A stretch of DNA of 64,000 nucleotides from Rhizobium sp. BT03 (GCF_030053155.1 NZ_CP125643.1:372001-436000), one strand, 5' to 3'; numbered from the stretch's first letter, positions 18,091 through 26,568 are shown. The notes: generated by a model from the sequence alone, not told the origin. Translations and numbers: made by a program.

Positions 18091-18507
18091 GTGAGCAATA
18101 TGGCACCCGCAAGAGAAATTCATGGACGTGAAGTCACAGAGCGCTTTGAGCGCGGACTAAAGACCCGGCGCGAAGTCTTGGGGGGGGGCTATGTTGATGC
18201 GTCGGTCAGCAAAGCCACCGACTTCAATTGGCCGATGCAAACCCTCGTCACAGAATACTGCTGGGACGCGATTTGGAATCGGCCGGGCCTGGAGCGCAAG
18301 CAGCGCAGCATCCTCAATCTCGGGATGATTTCGGCCCTCAATCGTCCGCATGAGCTGAAACTGCATGTTCGCGGAGCAATCAACAACGGTCTTACCAAAG
18401 AGGAAATTCGGGAGGTTTTCCTCCAGGTTTCGATTTACTGCGGTGTTCCTGCGGCCATCGACAGCTTCCGCGTGGCAGCGGAAGTTTTCGACGAGATGGG
18501 CATCTAG
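18091..18507 (+). CDS. 4-carboxymuconolactone decarboxylase-like protein (PcaC-like)
   Basis: GTG 18091 is chosen because GGAG at 18081-18084 precedes it at good spacing; GTG 18031 has no such site. The 138-residue protein matches the PcaC/CMD fold, with RKQRSILNLGMISALNR, a core helix, and LQVSIYCGVPAAIDSFR, the usual IYCG-P-A signature near the active site. True PcaC removes CO2 from gamma-carboxymuconolactone in the beta-ketoadipate pathway; other members are peroxidase-like. Its place between the flavin reductase and the monooxygenase suggests it acts on the ring-opened or lactone product (inference). Confidence 0.9.
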   Translation: MSNMAPAREIHGREVTERFERGLKTRREVLGGGYVDASVSKATDFNWPMQTLVTEYCWDAIWNRPGLERKQRSILNLGMISALNRPHELKLHVRGAINNGLTKEEIREVFLQVSIYCGVPAAIDSFRVAAEVFDEMGI

Positions 18508-18567
18508 TTATTCAACGCATTTGAGTGGGCTGAGCATCATCCGTTGCCAGCCCGAGGAGGGACTACA

Positions 18568-19689
18568 GTGACCGCACAAGACGATTTCCGCGCTGCCGGA
18601 AACCCAATGTTCAATGATAACAAGCTCAAGCTCGGCGTATTTGGCACGAATTGCTCGAATGCATGCGCGATTACGCTCGCTGAGACAACGTTCGAACCTA
18701 CCTTCGACCACAACGTCGAGATTGCAAAGAAGCTTGAGGCAGCCGGTTGGGAATGCATGGTGCCGATTGCACGCTGGCGTGGTTTTGGCGGTCCTTCAAA
18801 CTTCAATGGCGTGAACATGGATACGTTCACCTGGGCGGCCGCTCTCGCGGCGGTCACCACGAAGCTCCAGTTCTTCTCAACGACTCACATTCCGACGCTA
18901 AACCCGATTGTTGCAACCAAGATGGCGACAACAATCGATCACATCTCGAAGGGTCGATACGGCCTCAATCTCGTTACCGGCTGGTTCACTCCCGAAATGG
19001 AAATGTTCGGAGTTCCTATGATGGAGCACGACACCCGCTATGAATACGCCACTGAATGGATGGATATCGTCGAGACGCTCTGGAAACGCAATGGCGTTAC
19101 CTTCGAAGGCGAGTTCCTCAAAGTCAAAGACGCCTTCAGTGAACCCAAACCCTACAACAAGGCGGGTCGCCCGCTCCTGATCTGCGCCGGCGCCTCGGGC
19201 AAGGGACTGCATTTCACCGCCAAGTTCTGCGACTTCAACTTCGGCTTCATGCAAGACATGGAATCCGGCGCTGCCTGGGTCAAAAAGGTGAAGGACCTGG
19301 CGCGTACTGAATATAACCGTGATCTTGGCACATTCACAGCTTGCCCCGTTATCGTTCGCGAAACGGAGAAGGAAGCAAAGGAATACTACGACTACTACGT
19401 CAACCAGAAGGGTGACTGGGAGGCATGCGAGAACATCTGTGAAGTTCTGCAGGTGCAATCTCAAAACCATTCTGCCGAAATGTATCAAAAATTCAAGGAA
19501 CGCTTCGTCGCTGGCTGGGGTGGATACCCGATCGTCGGCAATCCAGAACAAGTCGCCGACAAGCTCGTGGATCTCAGCAATACAGGCGTCAACGGCGCCT
19601 TGCTGACAATGGTCGATTACAACGAGGAACTTCCCTTCTTTAACGACCGTGTCATGCCGCTGCTCAAGCAAGCCGGTCTGCGCAACTGA
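18568..19689 (+). CDS. Luciferase-like flavin-dependent monooxygenase (RutA/SfnG-like)
   Basis: GTG 18568 follows GAGGAGG and gives 373 residues of the bacterial luciferase-like fold. The pattern of RWRGFGGPSNFNGVNMD, TTHIPTLNPIVATKMA, TIDHISKGRYGLNLVTGWF, the HDTRYEYATEW helix, and ICAGASGKGLHFTAKFCDF follows RutA, which opens the uracil ring with reduced FMN, and SfnG, which acts on dimethylsulfone. It needs reduced FMN from a reductase, and two candidate reductases lie in the same regulon. It is the likely ring- or bond-cleaving enzyme of the pathway. The substrate is unknown; the absence of RutB and RutC neighbours argues against simple pyrimidine use. Confidence 0.93.
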   Translation: MTAQDDFRAAGNPMFNDNKLKLGVFGTNCSNACAITLAETTFEPTFDHNVEIAKKLEAAGWECMVPIARWRGFGGPSNFNGVNMDTFTWAAALAAVTTKLQFFSTTHIPTLNPIVATKMATTIDHISKGRYGLNLVTGWFTPEMEMFGVPMMEHDTRYEYATEWMDIVETLWKRNGVTFEGEFLKVKDAFSEPKPYNKAGRPLLICAGASGKGLHFTAKFCDFNFGFMQDMESGAAWVKKVKDLARTEYNRDLGTFTACPVIVRETEKEAKEYYDYYVNQKGDWEACENICEVLQVQSQNHSAEMYQKFKERFVAGWGGYPIVGNPEQVADKLVDLSNTGVNGALLTMVDYNEELPFFNDRVMPLLKQAGLRN

Positions 19690-19698
19690 ACCAGTCCT

Positions 19699-19746
19699 CG
19701 GGACGGCGATTGCCGTCCCGACACGAACTCTGCCAGATTCTGGCAG
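19699..19746 (+). terminator. Tandem hairpins between monooxygenase and binding-protein genes
   Basis: Two stem-loops follow the monooxygenase stop. The first is CGGGACGGC-GATT-GCCGTCCCG (19699-19720), the second CTGCCAG-ATT-CTGGCAG (19730-19746). Only the second is followed by a short T-rich stretch (GATTTT). They may partly end or stabilise the upstream transcript. Confidence 0.6.
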
Positions 19747-19812
19747 GATTTTCGCGGCTGGCGGCCAAAGGGGCCGGCGGTTGAGCGGAACCACAAGGGG
19801 AGGAGGCCCTGA

Positions 19813-20982
19813 ATGCTGAAGAAAATCGTTGCAGCGCTTTTTACGCTGTCGAGCCTTTATCACATGAACGGCGTGGCGAAGGCTGACGGCCTCGATTCGT
19901 TGCCGCCGGACCAAAAGGCGCTTTACGAGAATATCGATCCCGCCATTCCGCTCGGGGGGACGGTGTACAAAGATTTTGTTCCAAAACGTCCACCGCCGTG
20001 GAAAATTGGTTATGCATCCACATATGCCGGTAATACCTGGCGCGCGAACATCCTGGACGAATTCACCAACGTATTGCTTCCGAGATATAAGGAAGCAGGC
20101 CTAGTCTCCGATCTAATCGTCACGCAGTCTGACCTCAAAGACGCTGTCCAAATCCAGCAGATGCGGCAGATGGTTGACGACGGTGTTGATGCGATCGTCA
20201 TTTGCTGCTCGAACATTACCGCACTTAACAAGACCATAGAGTATGCTCATTCGAAAGGCGTGCCAGTCTTCTCAGTCTCGGGCTATGTCACATCACCCTA
20301 CGCAATCAATGCCACAGAGAATAACACCGACGGTGGCTACAAGGCTGCTGAATGGCTTGCCAAGGAAATCGGTGAAAAAGGCAACGTCCTGATGGTATCG
20401 GGCATCCCCGGTTTCGCATCATCGGACAGCTTCGACATCGGCGCGAAGAACGCGTTCGATAAATTCCCCGGTATCAAAATTGTAGGCACGATAGCTGGCA
20501 AATGGACCGACCAGGTCGCCCAGGTTGAGGTTCAGAAGTTTCTTGCCACCAATCTTGCTGAGGTTAATGGCATTCTCGTTCAGTCCGCTTCAGAAAACGG
20601 TGTCGTGAACGCAGTACAGCAATCCGGCCGCGACATGATGCCTATCGTGCTCGGGGGTGAGGCTTCGGCAGCCTGCTACTGGCGTAAGAACCCTGATTTC
20701 ATAAGCAAGAGCTTCCATTTCTGGCCGCCGCGGTCTGATGCCCGCCTTGTGTGGGACGTCATGATGCGAACGCTCGAAGGCCAGGGACCAAAGATCCAGT
20801 CGATTCTTCGTCCTGCGCTTCCTTACACCATTGATGACGTGAAGGAAGTGCTGAAGGAAGATTGCGATCCCAATTCCACGGATTGGATCGAGCCGAAGAA
20901 CAACGGCTGGTGGCCTGCAGACGTCGCTGCAAACTACTTCGAACGTCCTGAAGATCCGTTAGCTTGGCGGCCGAAGAAGTAA
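19813..20982 (+). CDS. TorT-like periplasmic substrate-binding protein 2
   Basis: ATG 19813 follows GGGGAGGAGG and gives 389 residues with a signal peptide ending near residue 24 (GVAKADG). It is the close paralogue of the protein at 5370-6569, sharing PPWKIGYASTYA, QMRQMVDDGVDAIVICCSN, SGIPGFASSDSFDIG and VLGGEASAACYWRKNPDF. The fold is the type I sugar-type periplasmic binding protein. It lies in the monooxygenase operon without its own permease, so it may deliver substrate to the transporter at 28598-32085 or to a chemoreceptor. Its stop codon overlaps the first possible start of the aminotransferase. Confidence 0.9.
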   Translation: MLKKIVAALFTLSSLYHMNGVAKADGLDSLPPDQKALYENIDPAIPLGGTVYKDFVPKRPPPWKIGYASTYAGNTWRANILDEFTNVLLPRYKEAGLVSDLIVTQSDLKDAVQIQQMRQMVDDGVDAIVICCSNITALNKTIEYAHSKGVPVFSVSGYVTSPYAINATENNTDGGYKAAEWLAKEIGEKGNVLMVSGIPGFASSDSFDIGAKNAFDKFPGIKIVGTIAGKWTDQVAQVEVQKFLATNLAEVNGILVQSASENGVVNAVQQSGRDMMPIVLGGEASAACYWRKNPDFISKSFHFWPPRSDARLVWDVMMRTLEGQGPKIQSILRPALPYTIDDVKEVLKEDCDPNSTDWIEPKNNGWWPADVAANYFERPEDPLAWRPKK

Positions 20983-22277
20983 TGAATGTTCTCCGGAAGG
21001 AGACCTCCCAGCCTCCCGCGTCGGTTTCTATAATCGGCGCGGGAGGTATCTGCGATTTGATTGGAAATAGTGTGCTGGACTTTCACAGAATTCAACGTTT
21101 GCCGCCTTATGTTTTCGAACAGGTCAACCGTTTGAAAGCAAGCGCGCGAGCGGGCGGCGCCGATATCATTGATCTCGGCATGGGAAACCCCGACCTTCCC
21201 ACTCCTCAGTCGATCGTCGACAAGCTGTGCGAGGTCGTGCAGGATCCGCGCACCCACCGCTATTCCTCCTCCAAGGGCATTCCGGGGCTGCGCCGTGCCC
21301 AGGCCGCCTATTATGCCCGCCGTTTCGGTGTCAAGCTCAACCCGGATACCCAGGTGGTCGCCACCTTGGGCTCCAAGGAAGGCTTCGCCAACATGGCGCA
21401 GGCGATCACCGCGCCCGGCGACGTGATCCTCTGCCCGAACCCGACCTATCCGATCCACGCCTTCGGTTTCCTGATGGCGGGCGGCGTGATCCGCTCGATG
21501 TCGGTTGAGCCGGATGAGAGCTTTTTCCCGCCGCTGGAGCGGGCGGTCCGGCATTCGATCCCGAAGCCGTTGGCGCTGATCCTCAACTATCCGTCGAACC
21601 CGACGGCCCTCGTCGCGACGCTCGATTTCTATAAGGACGTCGTCGCCTTCGCCAAGAAGCATGACATCATCGTGCTTTCCGACCTTGCCTATTCCGAGAT
21701 CTACTTCGACGGCGCTTCGCCGCCATCGGTTCTCGAAGTGCCGGGTGCAATGGATGTGACCGTCGAATTCACCTCGATGTCGAAGACCTTTTCCATGCCC
21801 GGCTGGCGCATGGGCTTTGCCGTCGGCAACGAGCGGCTGATCGCGGCGCTCACCCGCGTCAAGTCCTATCTCGACTACGGCGCCTTCACGCCGATCCAGG
21901 TGGCCGCGACCCATGCGCTGAACGGCGACGGTTCCGACATTGCGGAGGTTCGCAACGTCTACAAGCGTCGCCGCGACGTCATGGTCGAAAGCTTCGGGAA
22001 GGCCGGCTTCGACGTGCCGCCGCCGGCTGCCACCATGTTCGCCTGGGCAAAGATCCCGGAAAAGTTCCGTCATCTCGGTTCGCTGGAGTTTTCCAAGCTG
22101 CTGGTCGAGAAGGCCGACGTCGCCGTTGCACCGGGTATCGGCTTCGGCGAAATGGGCGACGACTACGTCCGTCTGGCGCTCGTCGAGAACGAACACCGCA
22201 TCCGCCAGGCTGCGCGCAACATCAAACGCTGGCTTAGCGGCGACGAGAAATTTGAAATCAACGTAATGAATCAGTGA
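20982..22277 (+). CDS. PLP-dependent aminotransferase (AlaC-like)
   Basis: The conserved protein (FHRIQRLPPYVFEQVNRLK, DLGMGNPDLPTP, KGIPGLRRAQAAYYARRFG, LNYPSNPTALVA, and the PLP-lysine region SMSKTFSMPGWRMGF) is a fold-type I aminotransferase of the AlaC/LL-DAP group. It transfers an amino group between an amino acid and a 2-oxo acid. The conserved part begins near 21075. The roughly 30 residues from ATG 20982 are not typical, so GTG 21072 is an alternative start, and the last residues also depart from the family. Codon use is richer in G and C than in its neighbours and resembles a chromosomal core gene, suggesting it was captured from the chromosome. Confidence 0.9.
   Translation: MNVLRKETSQPPASVSIIGAGGICDLIGNSVLDFHRIQRLPPYVFEQVNRLKASARAGGADIIDLGMGNPDLPTPQSIVDKLCEVVQDPRTHRYSSSKGIPGLRRAQAAYYARRFGVKLNPDTQVVATLGSKEGFANMAQAITAPGDVILCPNPTYPIHAFGFLMAGGVIRSMSVEPDESFFPPLERAVRHSIPKPLALILNYPSNPTALVATLDFYKDVVAFAKKHDIIVLSDLAYSEIYFDGASPPSVLEVPGAMDVTVEFTSMSKTFSMPGWRMGFAVGNERLIAALTRVKSYLDYGAFTPIQVAATHALNGDGSDIAEVRNVYKRRRDVMVESFGKAGFDVPPPAATMFAWAKIPEKFRHLGSLEFSKLLVEKADVAVAPGIGFGEMGDDYVRLALVENEHRIRQAARNIKRWLSGDEKFEINVMNQ
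21012..21046 (+). repeat. Inverted repeat at the 5' edge of the aminotransferase gene
   Basis: CCTCCCGCG (21012-21020) and CGCGGGAGG (21038-21046) are perfect complements around a 17-base centre. The repeat lies between the binding-protein stop and the conserved part of the aminotransferase. It may be an attenuator, or a scar from the joining of the aminotransferase gene. Confidence 0.45.
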
Positions 22278-22288
22278 AAGGATACCCG

Positions 22289-22687
22289 ATGCCAATCTTC
22301 GGATCATGCCAATGCAAAGCGGTAACGTACCAGGTTCAGGAAATTGATGGACCCATGTGGAATTGCTTCTGTCAAACATGCCGGAAGTCACACGCCGCTG
22401 ATCACAATACCGCTGCGAAGGTGAAAAGCGAGCACTTCAAGATCCTTACAGGCCAAGATACGCTTCATAGCTTCGAATCGACGCCTGGAAAGCTGCGGTG
22501 GTTTTGTTCGGTATGTGGCTCGCACGTTTATGCGGAGCGGCCGGCCAGCCCGGAGCTCAAAGTCGTTAGAGCCGGCACGTTCGATACCGATCCTGGAAGT
22601 GTGCCGATGTCAAACGTATGGGTATCGCATGCGGAACCTTGGCTCGCCCATGATCCATCGAAGGCAAGCTCACCAGAGTTCCCGTAA
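22289..22687 (+). CDS. GFA-domain zinc protein
   Basis: ATG 22289 follows GAAAGGAT and gives 132 residues with the glutathione-dependent formaldehyde-activating (GFA/CENP-V) fold. Zinc-binding cysteines occur as GSCQC (Cys7, Cys9), NCFCQTC, and WFCSVCGSHVY. Members bind glutathione adducts or act as small-molecule lyases or dehalogenases; many are uncharacterised. It is the last gene of the monooxygenase operon. Together with the zinc alcohol dehydrogenases it could handle a reactive aldehyde released by the pathway (inference). Confidence 0.88.
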   Translation: MPIFGSCQCKAVTYQVQEIDGPMWNCFCQTCRKSHAADHNTAAKVKSEHFKILTGQDTLHSFESTPGKLRWFCSVCGSHVYAERPASPELKVVRAGTFDTDPGSVPMSNVWVSHAEPWLAHDPSKASSPEFP

Positions 22688-22689
22688 GT

Positions 22690-23005
22690 GACCGGGATAC
22701 TACCTGTCGTAACTGAGGTGGAGCCACGGCGACCGTATATCAAGCGGCAACGCCTCATTCCGTGTCCAGGAGGTTCTAACGCAAACGTGCTGGGTCGGTA
22801 AAAGCGGCAGGGATTGCAGACAGTAGGTGCGCTTGCACGGCGAGCCCACCCATTGAGAGAATAAAGTCGTACGAGACAGAAGACTTCTGCGAAGCAATCC
22901 AGCCTTCGAGGTTGGGAAATTACGGGTTGTGAGGGCTCAGGACACCGCAGGACTATTTTTGCCCCCACGGGTCCTCAACGACCTCCATTGCGGTGTGAGT
23001 GAAAA
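22690..23005. other. Intergenic region before the FMN reductase gene
   Basis: No gene-like frame or FMN-riboswitch-like structure was recognised. The region ends at operator copy 8. Confidence 0.45.
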
Positions 23006-23018
23006 TTGTAAGATTGTC
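23006..23018 (+). promoter_or_regulatory. Operator motif copy 8 (variant, near FMN reductase start)
   Basis: TTGTAA (23006-23011) is joined to an intact GATTGTC (23012-23018). It differs from the common word at two bases. The reductase ATG is only 30 bases further on, too near for a normal promoter with the -35 at TTGTAA. This copy may act only as an operator, with the promoter slightly upstream. Confidence 0.55.
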
Positions 23019-23047
23019 TTATGCGAGAATGTTGGGAGTCCTGTGAC

Positions 23048-23566
23048 ATGAAAGTTGTTGTAATAACGGGGAATTTATCGCGCCCCTCGAAAACCCGGGC
23101 CGTAGCAGACTTCATGGTGGATCGGGTGCGCGCGTCCGGCAACGAAGCAAGCTGCTGGGACCTTGTCGACCTTCATCCGCACCTTGGGGCAACAGTGTTG
23201 CCCTCCAGCGCCGCTGAGATTGTTAAAGCGGCACTCAACGATATTTTGGCTAGTGACGTGCTAGTTGTTGGTAGTCCGGTCTACAAAGCATCTTACACTG
23301 GGTTGCTGAAGCATTTATTCGACCTTGTCGACATGAAAGCGCTTAAGGGCCGCTATGTGATCCCTTTTGCAACCGGTAAAGCATCGAGTCACAAGCCGCT
23401 CGTCGAAGCCTCGATGGAAGCCTTATTCGACTTTTTCGAAGCGCAAATACATAGCCGTTTCATTTTCGCTCTCGATGAAGATTTTCAGAACGATGCTCTT
23501 TCTGAGAACCTGCGCGCGCTTGTCGACAGAGAGCTCGATGCCGCGCGTCGCGCCGTCAGCCCATAA
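23048..23566 (+). CDS. NADPH-dependent FMN reductase (SsuE/MsuE-like)
   Basis: ATG 23048 follows GGGAG and gives 172 residues; the upstream ATG 23021 overlaps the operator region and is less likely. The flavodoxin-like fold shows VVITGNLSRPSKT for phosphate binding and VVGSPVYKASYTGLLKHLFDL at the flavin/NADPH site, as in SsuE and MsuE, which serve alkanesulfonate and dimethylsulfone monooxygenases. It is the second, structurally unrelated flavin reductase in the regulon and is followed 16 bases later by ribBA, so the pair looks like a flavin supply unit for the luciferase-like monooxygenase. Confidence 0.92.
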   Translation: MKVVVITGNLSRPSKTRAVADFMVDRVRASGNEASCWDLVDLHPHLGATVLPSSAAEIVKAALNDILASDVLVVGSPVYKASYTGLLKHLFDLVDMKALKGRYVIPFATGKASSHKPLVEASMEALFDFFEAQIHSRFIFALDEDFQNDALSENLRALVDRELDAARRAVSP

Positions 23567-23582
23567 TAAGGAGGAGGATTCC

Positions 23583-24863
23583 ATGTCTTTTTCGAGCATA
23601 GATGAGGCGATCGAGGCGATCGAAGCGGGCGAGATGGTTATCGTGGTCGACGACGAAAACCGGGAGAATGAAGGCGACCTAGTCGTTGCTGCCGAAAAAA
23701 TAACAGCTGAGCACATCGCTTTCATGATGAAATATGCGAGAGGCCTTATCTGCGTGCCACTTCCAGCCGAACGTCTCGACAAACTCGAGATCCCCCTGAT
23801 GGTCACACGTAATTCGGACTCACTGCAGACGGCATTTACCGTTTCCGTCGATTGCAAACACGGCACAACGACAGGGATTTCAGCCGAAGATCGAGCAGCA
23901 ACCGTCAAGTCGCTCATCGATCCGCAGACGCGGCCGGAAGACCTATCGCGACCGGGTCACATTTTTCCTTTGCGTGCAAATCGTCTCGGTGTCCTGGGCC
24001 GTCCTGGCCACACCGAAGCTGCCGTGGATCTTGCACGACTTGCCGGCCTGGCGCCGGCTGGCGTAATCTGCGAGATCGCCAATGACGACGGAACCATGTC
24101 TCGACTGCCAGATCTCGAGAAGTTCGCAATCGAACATGGCCTGCACATAGTAACGATCGACGCTTTGATTGAGTACTGCAGGAGTCGTGATACGAGGGTA
24201 AAGCGTTACGCGCAGTCCTTTATGCCAACGCGGTTTGGGGATTTCAAGGCAATTGCTTATCGCGATAGTTTGACGGGAACGGAACACTTAGCTTTGACAC
24301 TTGGCGAGTTGTGCGAGAAGGAAGACGTTCTGGTACGGGTGCATTCTGAATGTCTGACAGGTGAGGCGTTCCGGTCCATGCGATGCGACTGCGGTCAACA
24401 GCTCGAAATGGCTCTTCGGGCGGTCCAGTTAGCGGGCGCTGGTTGCGTGATCTACATGCGTGGGCAAGAGGGGCGTGGCATTGGCTTAGGAAACAAAATT
24501 GCGGCTTACAGCCTGCAGGATCATGGTCGTGATACTCTTGAGGCAAATCGGGAACTCGGCTTCGCATCTGATTCCCGCGAATATAACGCAGCGGCGGATA
24601 TCATCCGCGACCTCGGTATCGGCAGCGTTCGGCTTCTGACCAACAATCCTACAAAAATAGAGGCGCTGCGAACGTCAGGCGTCATCGTGTCGTCTCGCCA
24701 GAGTCTGATCGCCGCATCTAGCGCGTCCAACATCACTTATTTTAAGACAAAGCGCGATCGGTTTGGCCACCTGTTGGACCAGGACACGTCAGCTGAACAC
24801 GTCGGCCGGAGCAACGTCTTTTCAGTGTTTGGCGCGCAGGTGTTCTCTGGACCCCTTGGATAA
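23583..24863 (+). CDS. ribBA: RibBA: DHBP synthase / GTP cyclohydrolase II
   Basis: ATG 23583 follows GGAGGAGG and gives 426 residues. The N-terminal half is DHBP synthase, with DDENRENEGD at residues 23-32 and HGTTTGISAEDR. The C-terminal half is GTP cyclohydrolase II, with zinc ligands Cys257, Cys268 and Cys270 (HSECLTGEAFRSMRCDCG), RGQEGRGIGLG, and LLTNNPTKI. The usual GD after SECLT is GE. Both entry enzymes of riboflavin synthesis are thus present in a catabolic operon. No FMN riboswitch was seen; control appears to come from the island's operator. This is probably an extra copy to raise flavin levels when the monooxygenase is induced. Confidence 0.95.
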   Translation: MSFSSIDEAIEAIEAGEMVIVVDDENRENEGDLVVAAEKITAEHIAFMMKYARGLICVPLPAERLDKLEIPLMVTRNSDSLQTAFTVSVDCKHGTTTGISAEDRAATVKSLIDPQTRPEDLSRPGHIFPLRANRLGVLGRPGHTEAAVDLARLAGLAPAGVICEIANDDGTMSRLPDLEKFAIEHGLHIVTIDALIEYCRSRDTRVKRYAQSFMPTRFGDFKAIAYRDSLTGTEHLALTLGELCEKEDVLVRVHSECLTGEAFRSMRCDCGQQLEMALRAVQLAGAGCVIYMRGQEGRGIGLGNKIAAYSLQDHGRDTLEANRELGFASDSREYNAAADIIRDLGIGSVRLLTNNPTKIEALRTSGVIVSSRQSLIAASSASNITYFKTKRDRFGHLLDQDTSAEHVGRSNVFSVFGAQVFSGPLG

Positions 24864-25099
24864 CGGAGCCGCCCTCGCCACTTACCTGCCGGTGATTGTA
24901 GGGGGCCGCCTTTGACCGGCAGAGTCCTAGAGCTTTTGCGTGGGCCCTGCCAGCACATCATTCGTGCAGGCCTATCGGAGTGATGTGGCCCGCGATTGCA
25001 TCGAAAGCAGCGTTCGACCATATCTCGTCTTGAGCACGGCTGTTCCGACGGATCGCATTTAATCGCGGTCCGTCTTGTCTTTCGAAAAGTCTCGCAAAA

Positions 25100-26206
25100 C
25101 TAATGCTTCATGCGAAGGATCGGCTTAATGACTTTGCCGCTCTCGGAATCAGCCATCGCCTCGTTGATCTGGTCGAGGTCATAGAACTGAACCAGTTTGT
25201 CGAACGGGAAAAGTCCCTGCTGCCAATACTCGATCAACTGCGGGACGAACTCGGACGGAACGCTTTGTCCTTCGACAACGCCGATCAATGTGCGGCCGAA
25301 AAGGAAGTTCCCGATATCGATCGTGCCTTCAGTGCCGAGAGCGGACGAGCCAACGAGACCGCATGTTCCCGGCGTACCAAGGCAGTCGACTGCCTGACGG
25401 AAAACTCGCGGCGAACTCGTGCATTCCAAGCTGAAATCAACGCCTGCGGGGACGATCTTCCTGATCGCGGCAACGCTGTCCAATTTGCGGGCATTTATCG
25501 TGTGCGTCGCCCCGAGTTCGCGCGAAAGTTCCAGCCGTTCATCGTTCAAGTCGATCACGATGATGGTCGCGCATCCGGCGATTTTCGCGGCCATCGTAGC
25601 CGCCATGCCAACCGCACCAGCACCGAACACTGCTATTGACGAGCCGGGCTTCGGCTTGAGGCAATTCAGTACCGCGCCAGCACCGGTCTGAAGCCCGCAC
25701 CCGAGCGGTCCGATCAACTCGAGTGGAACATCCTTTGCAACCTTCACGGCGTTTCGTTCGCTGGCGATGGCGTAGGTTGCAAATGACGACTGCTCGAAGA
25801 AGCAGCCACTAATCTGTTTCCCGTGAGAATCATGGATCGGGCAGGTGCCATCCGGACGAGTGCCGCGGAAATTGCGACCGAAGAAGTCCTCGCAGTAGAA
25901 AGGTGTACCGGAAAGGCACTTTTCGCACTTGCCGCAATAGGCGTAGCTCAAAGCAACGTGATCACCGGGCACAAGATCTTTAACTGCGCTCCCGACGGCC
26001 TCGACGACGCCAGAGCCTTCGTGTCCCAACACAACAGGTTGAGGTACGTCATATCCCTGGTCCCTGACCACCAGGTCGGTATGACATACCCCCGATGCGA
26101 CGATGCGGACCAAAATCTCGTCTGCACGAGGTTCCTCAATCCCTATGCACTCCAAGATCAAGGGCTTCGCCTTTTCGCGCGAGACCGCCGCATATGCCTG
26201 CTTCAT
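25100..26206 (-). CDS. Zinc-dependent alcohol dehydrogenase (aryl-alcohol DH-like) B
   Basis: The minus-strand ATG at 26206 follows GGAGGAAC and gives 368 residues. Landmarks are GVCHTDLVVRD and GHEGSGVVEAVG for the catalytic zinc, AYCGKCEKCLSGTPFYC for the structural zinc, and AVFGAGAVGMAATMAAK for NAD. The sequence is of the XylB/aryl-alcohol dehydrogenase type. It is closest in the window to the dehydrogenase at 32144, with which it shares the QSSFATY/QSSFATH and PLGCG stretches. It is a single gene behind operator copy 9 and probably oxidises an alcohol of the pathway. Confidence 0.93.
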   Translation of the reverse strand: MKQAYAAVSREKAKPLILECIGIEEPRADEILVRIVASGVCHTDLVVRDQGYDVPQPVVLGHEGSGVVEAVGSAVKDLVPGDHVALSYAYCGKCEKCLSGTPFYCEDFFGRNFRGTRPDGTCPIHDSHGKQISGCFFEQSSFATYAIASERNAVKVAKDVPLELIGPLGCGLQTGAGAVLNCLKPKPGSSIAVFGAGAVGMAATMAAKIAGCATIIVIDLNDERLELSRELGATHTINARKLDSVAAIRKIVPAGVDFSLECTSSPRVFRQAVDCLGTPGTCGLVGSSALGTEGTIDIGNFLFGRTLIGVVEGQSVPSEFVPQLIEYWQQGLFPFDKLVQFYDLDQINEAMADSESGKVIKPILRMKH

Positions 26207-26250
26207 GTAACTGTTCCTCCAAGGCTCACAACGCAATTCGCGCGAACGTA

Positions 26251-26273
26251 CTCATCGTCAGACAATCAGTCAA
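26251..26273 (-). promoter_or_regulatory. Operator/promoter motif copy 9 (for dehydrogenase B)
   Basis: On the minus strand TTGACT (26273-26268) is followed by GATTGTC (26267-26261), then T and GACGATGAG. Seven of nine symmetric positions match. TACGTT lies 17 bases after TTGACT. It faces the dehydrogenase start at 26206. Confidence 0.75.
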
Positions 26274-26568
26274 TAATTACTCTAAAATTAGATCAGTTCA
26301 ACCGGAGCAGGGCTGCATTTTTGCAAAGTCACGAGTGAACGCTGATTTGAAGTGATCAAAGGGTTCCGATGCATGTTCGAAAGGGAGCATGCGTCTTGTC
26401 CCGCTTTGGGCTGAAAGATCGGCTGACGAAAATTTAGTAGCAACGTGTGAGGCGAGCCGGATGGCGTCGCTTGCCGACGTCGAGCCGGTTCTGAAGGCTA
26501 TCGACAGCTTCGAGACACCGGTATTGCCAAGTTCAACCGACTACAAACGATGCTACTGCCAGCCAGGC
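26274..26568. other. Intergenic region between dehydrogenase B and the mutase-like gene
   Basis: An open plus-strand frame is present, but it has no family match and no clear ribosome-binding site. Nothing else was recognised. Confidence 0.4.

Noticed and set aside
18898-19914. Long minus-strand frame opposite the monooxygenase
   Set aside because: It is a shadow of the highly conserved monooxygenase reading frame.
20934-22391. Very long minus-strand frame opposite the aminotransferase
   Set aside because: High G+C content at third positions of the aminotransferase removes stops on the other strand; the protein has no family features.
22690-23047. Possible FMN riboswitch before the FMN reductase and ribBA
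   Set aside because: No conserved riboswitch helices or loops were recognised by eye; an operator copy is present instead.
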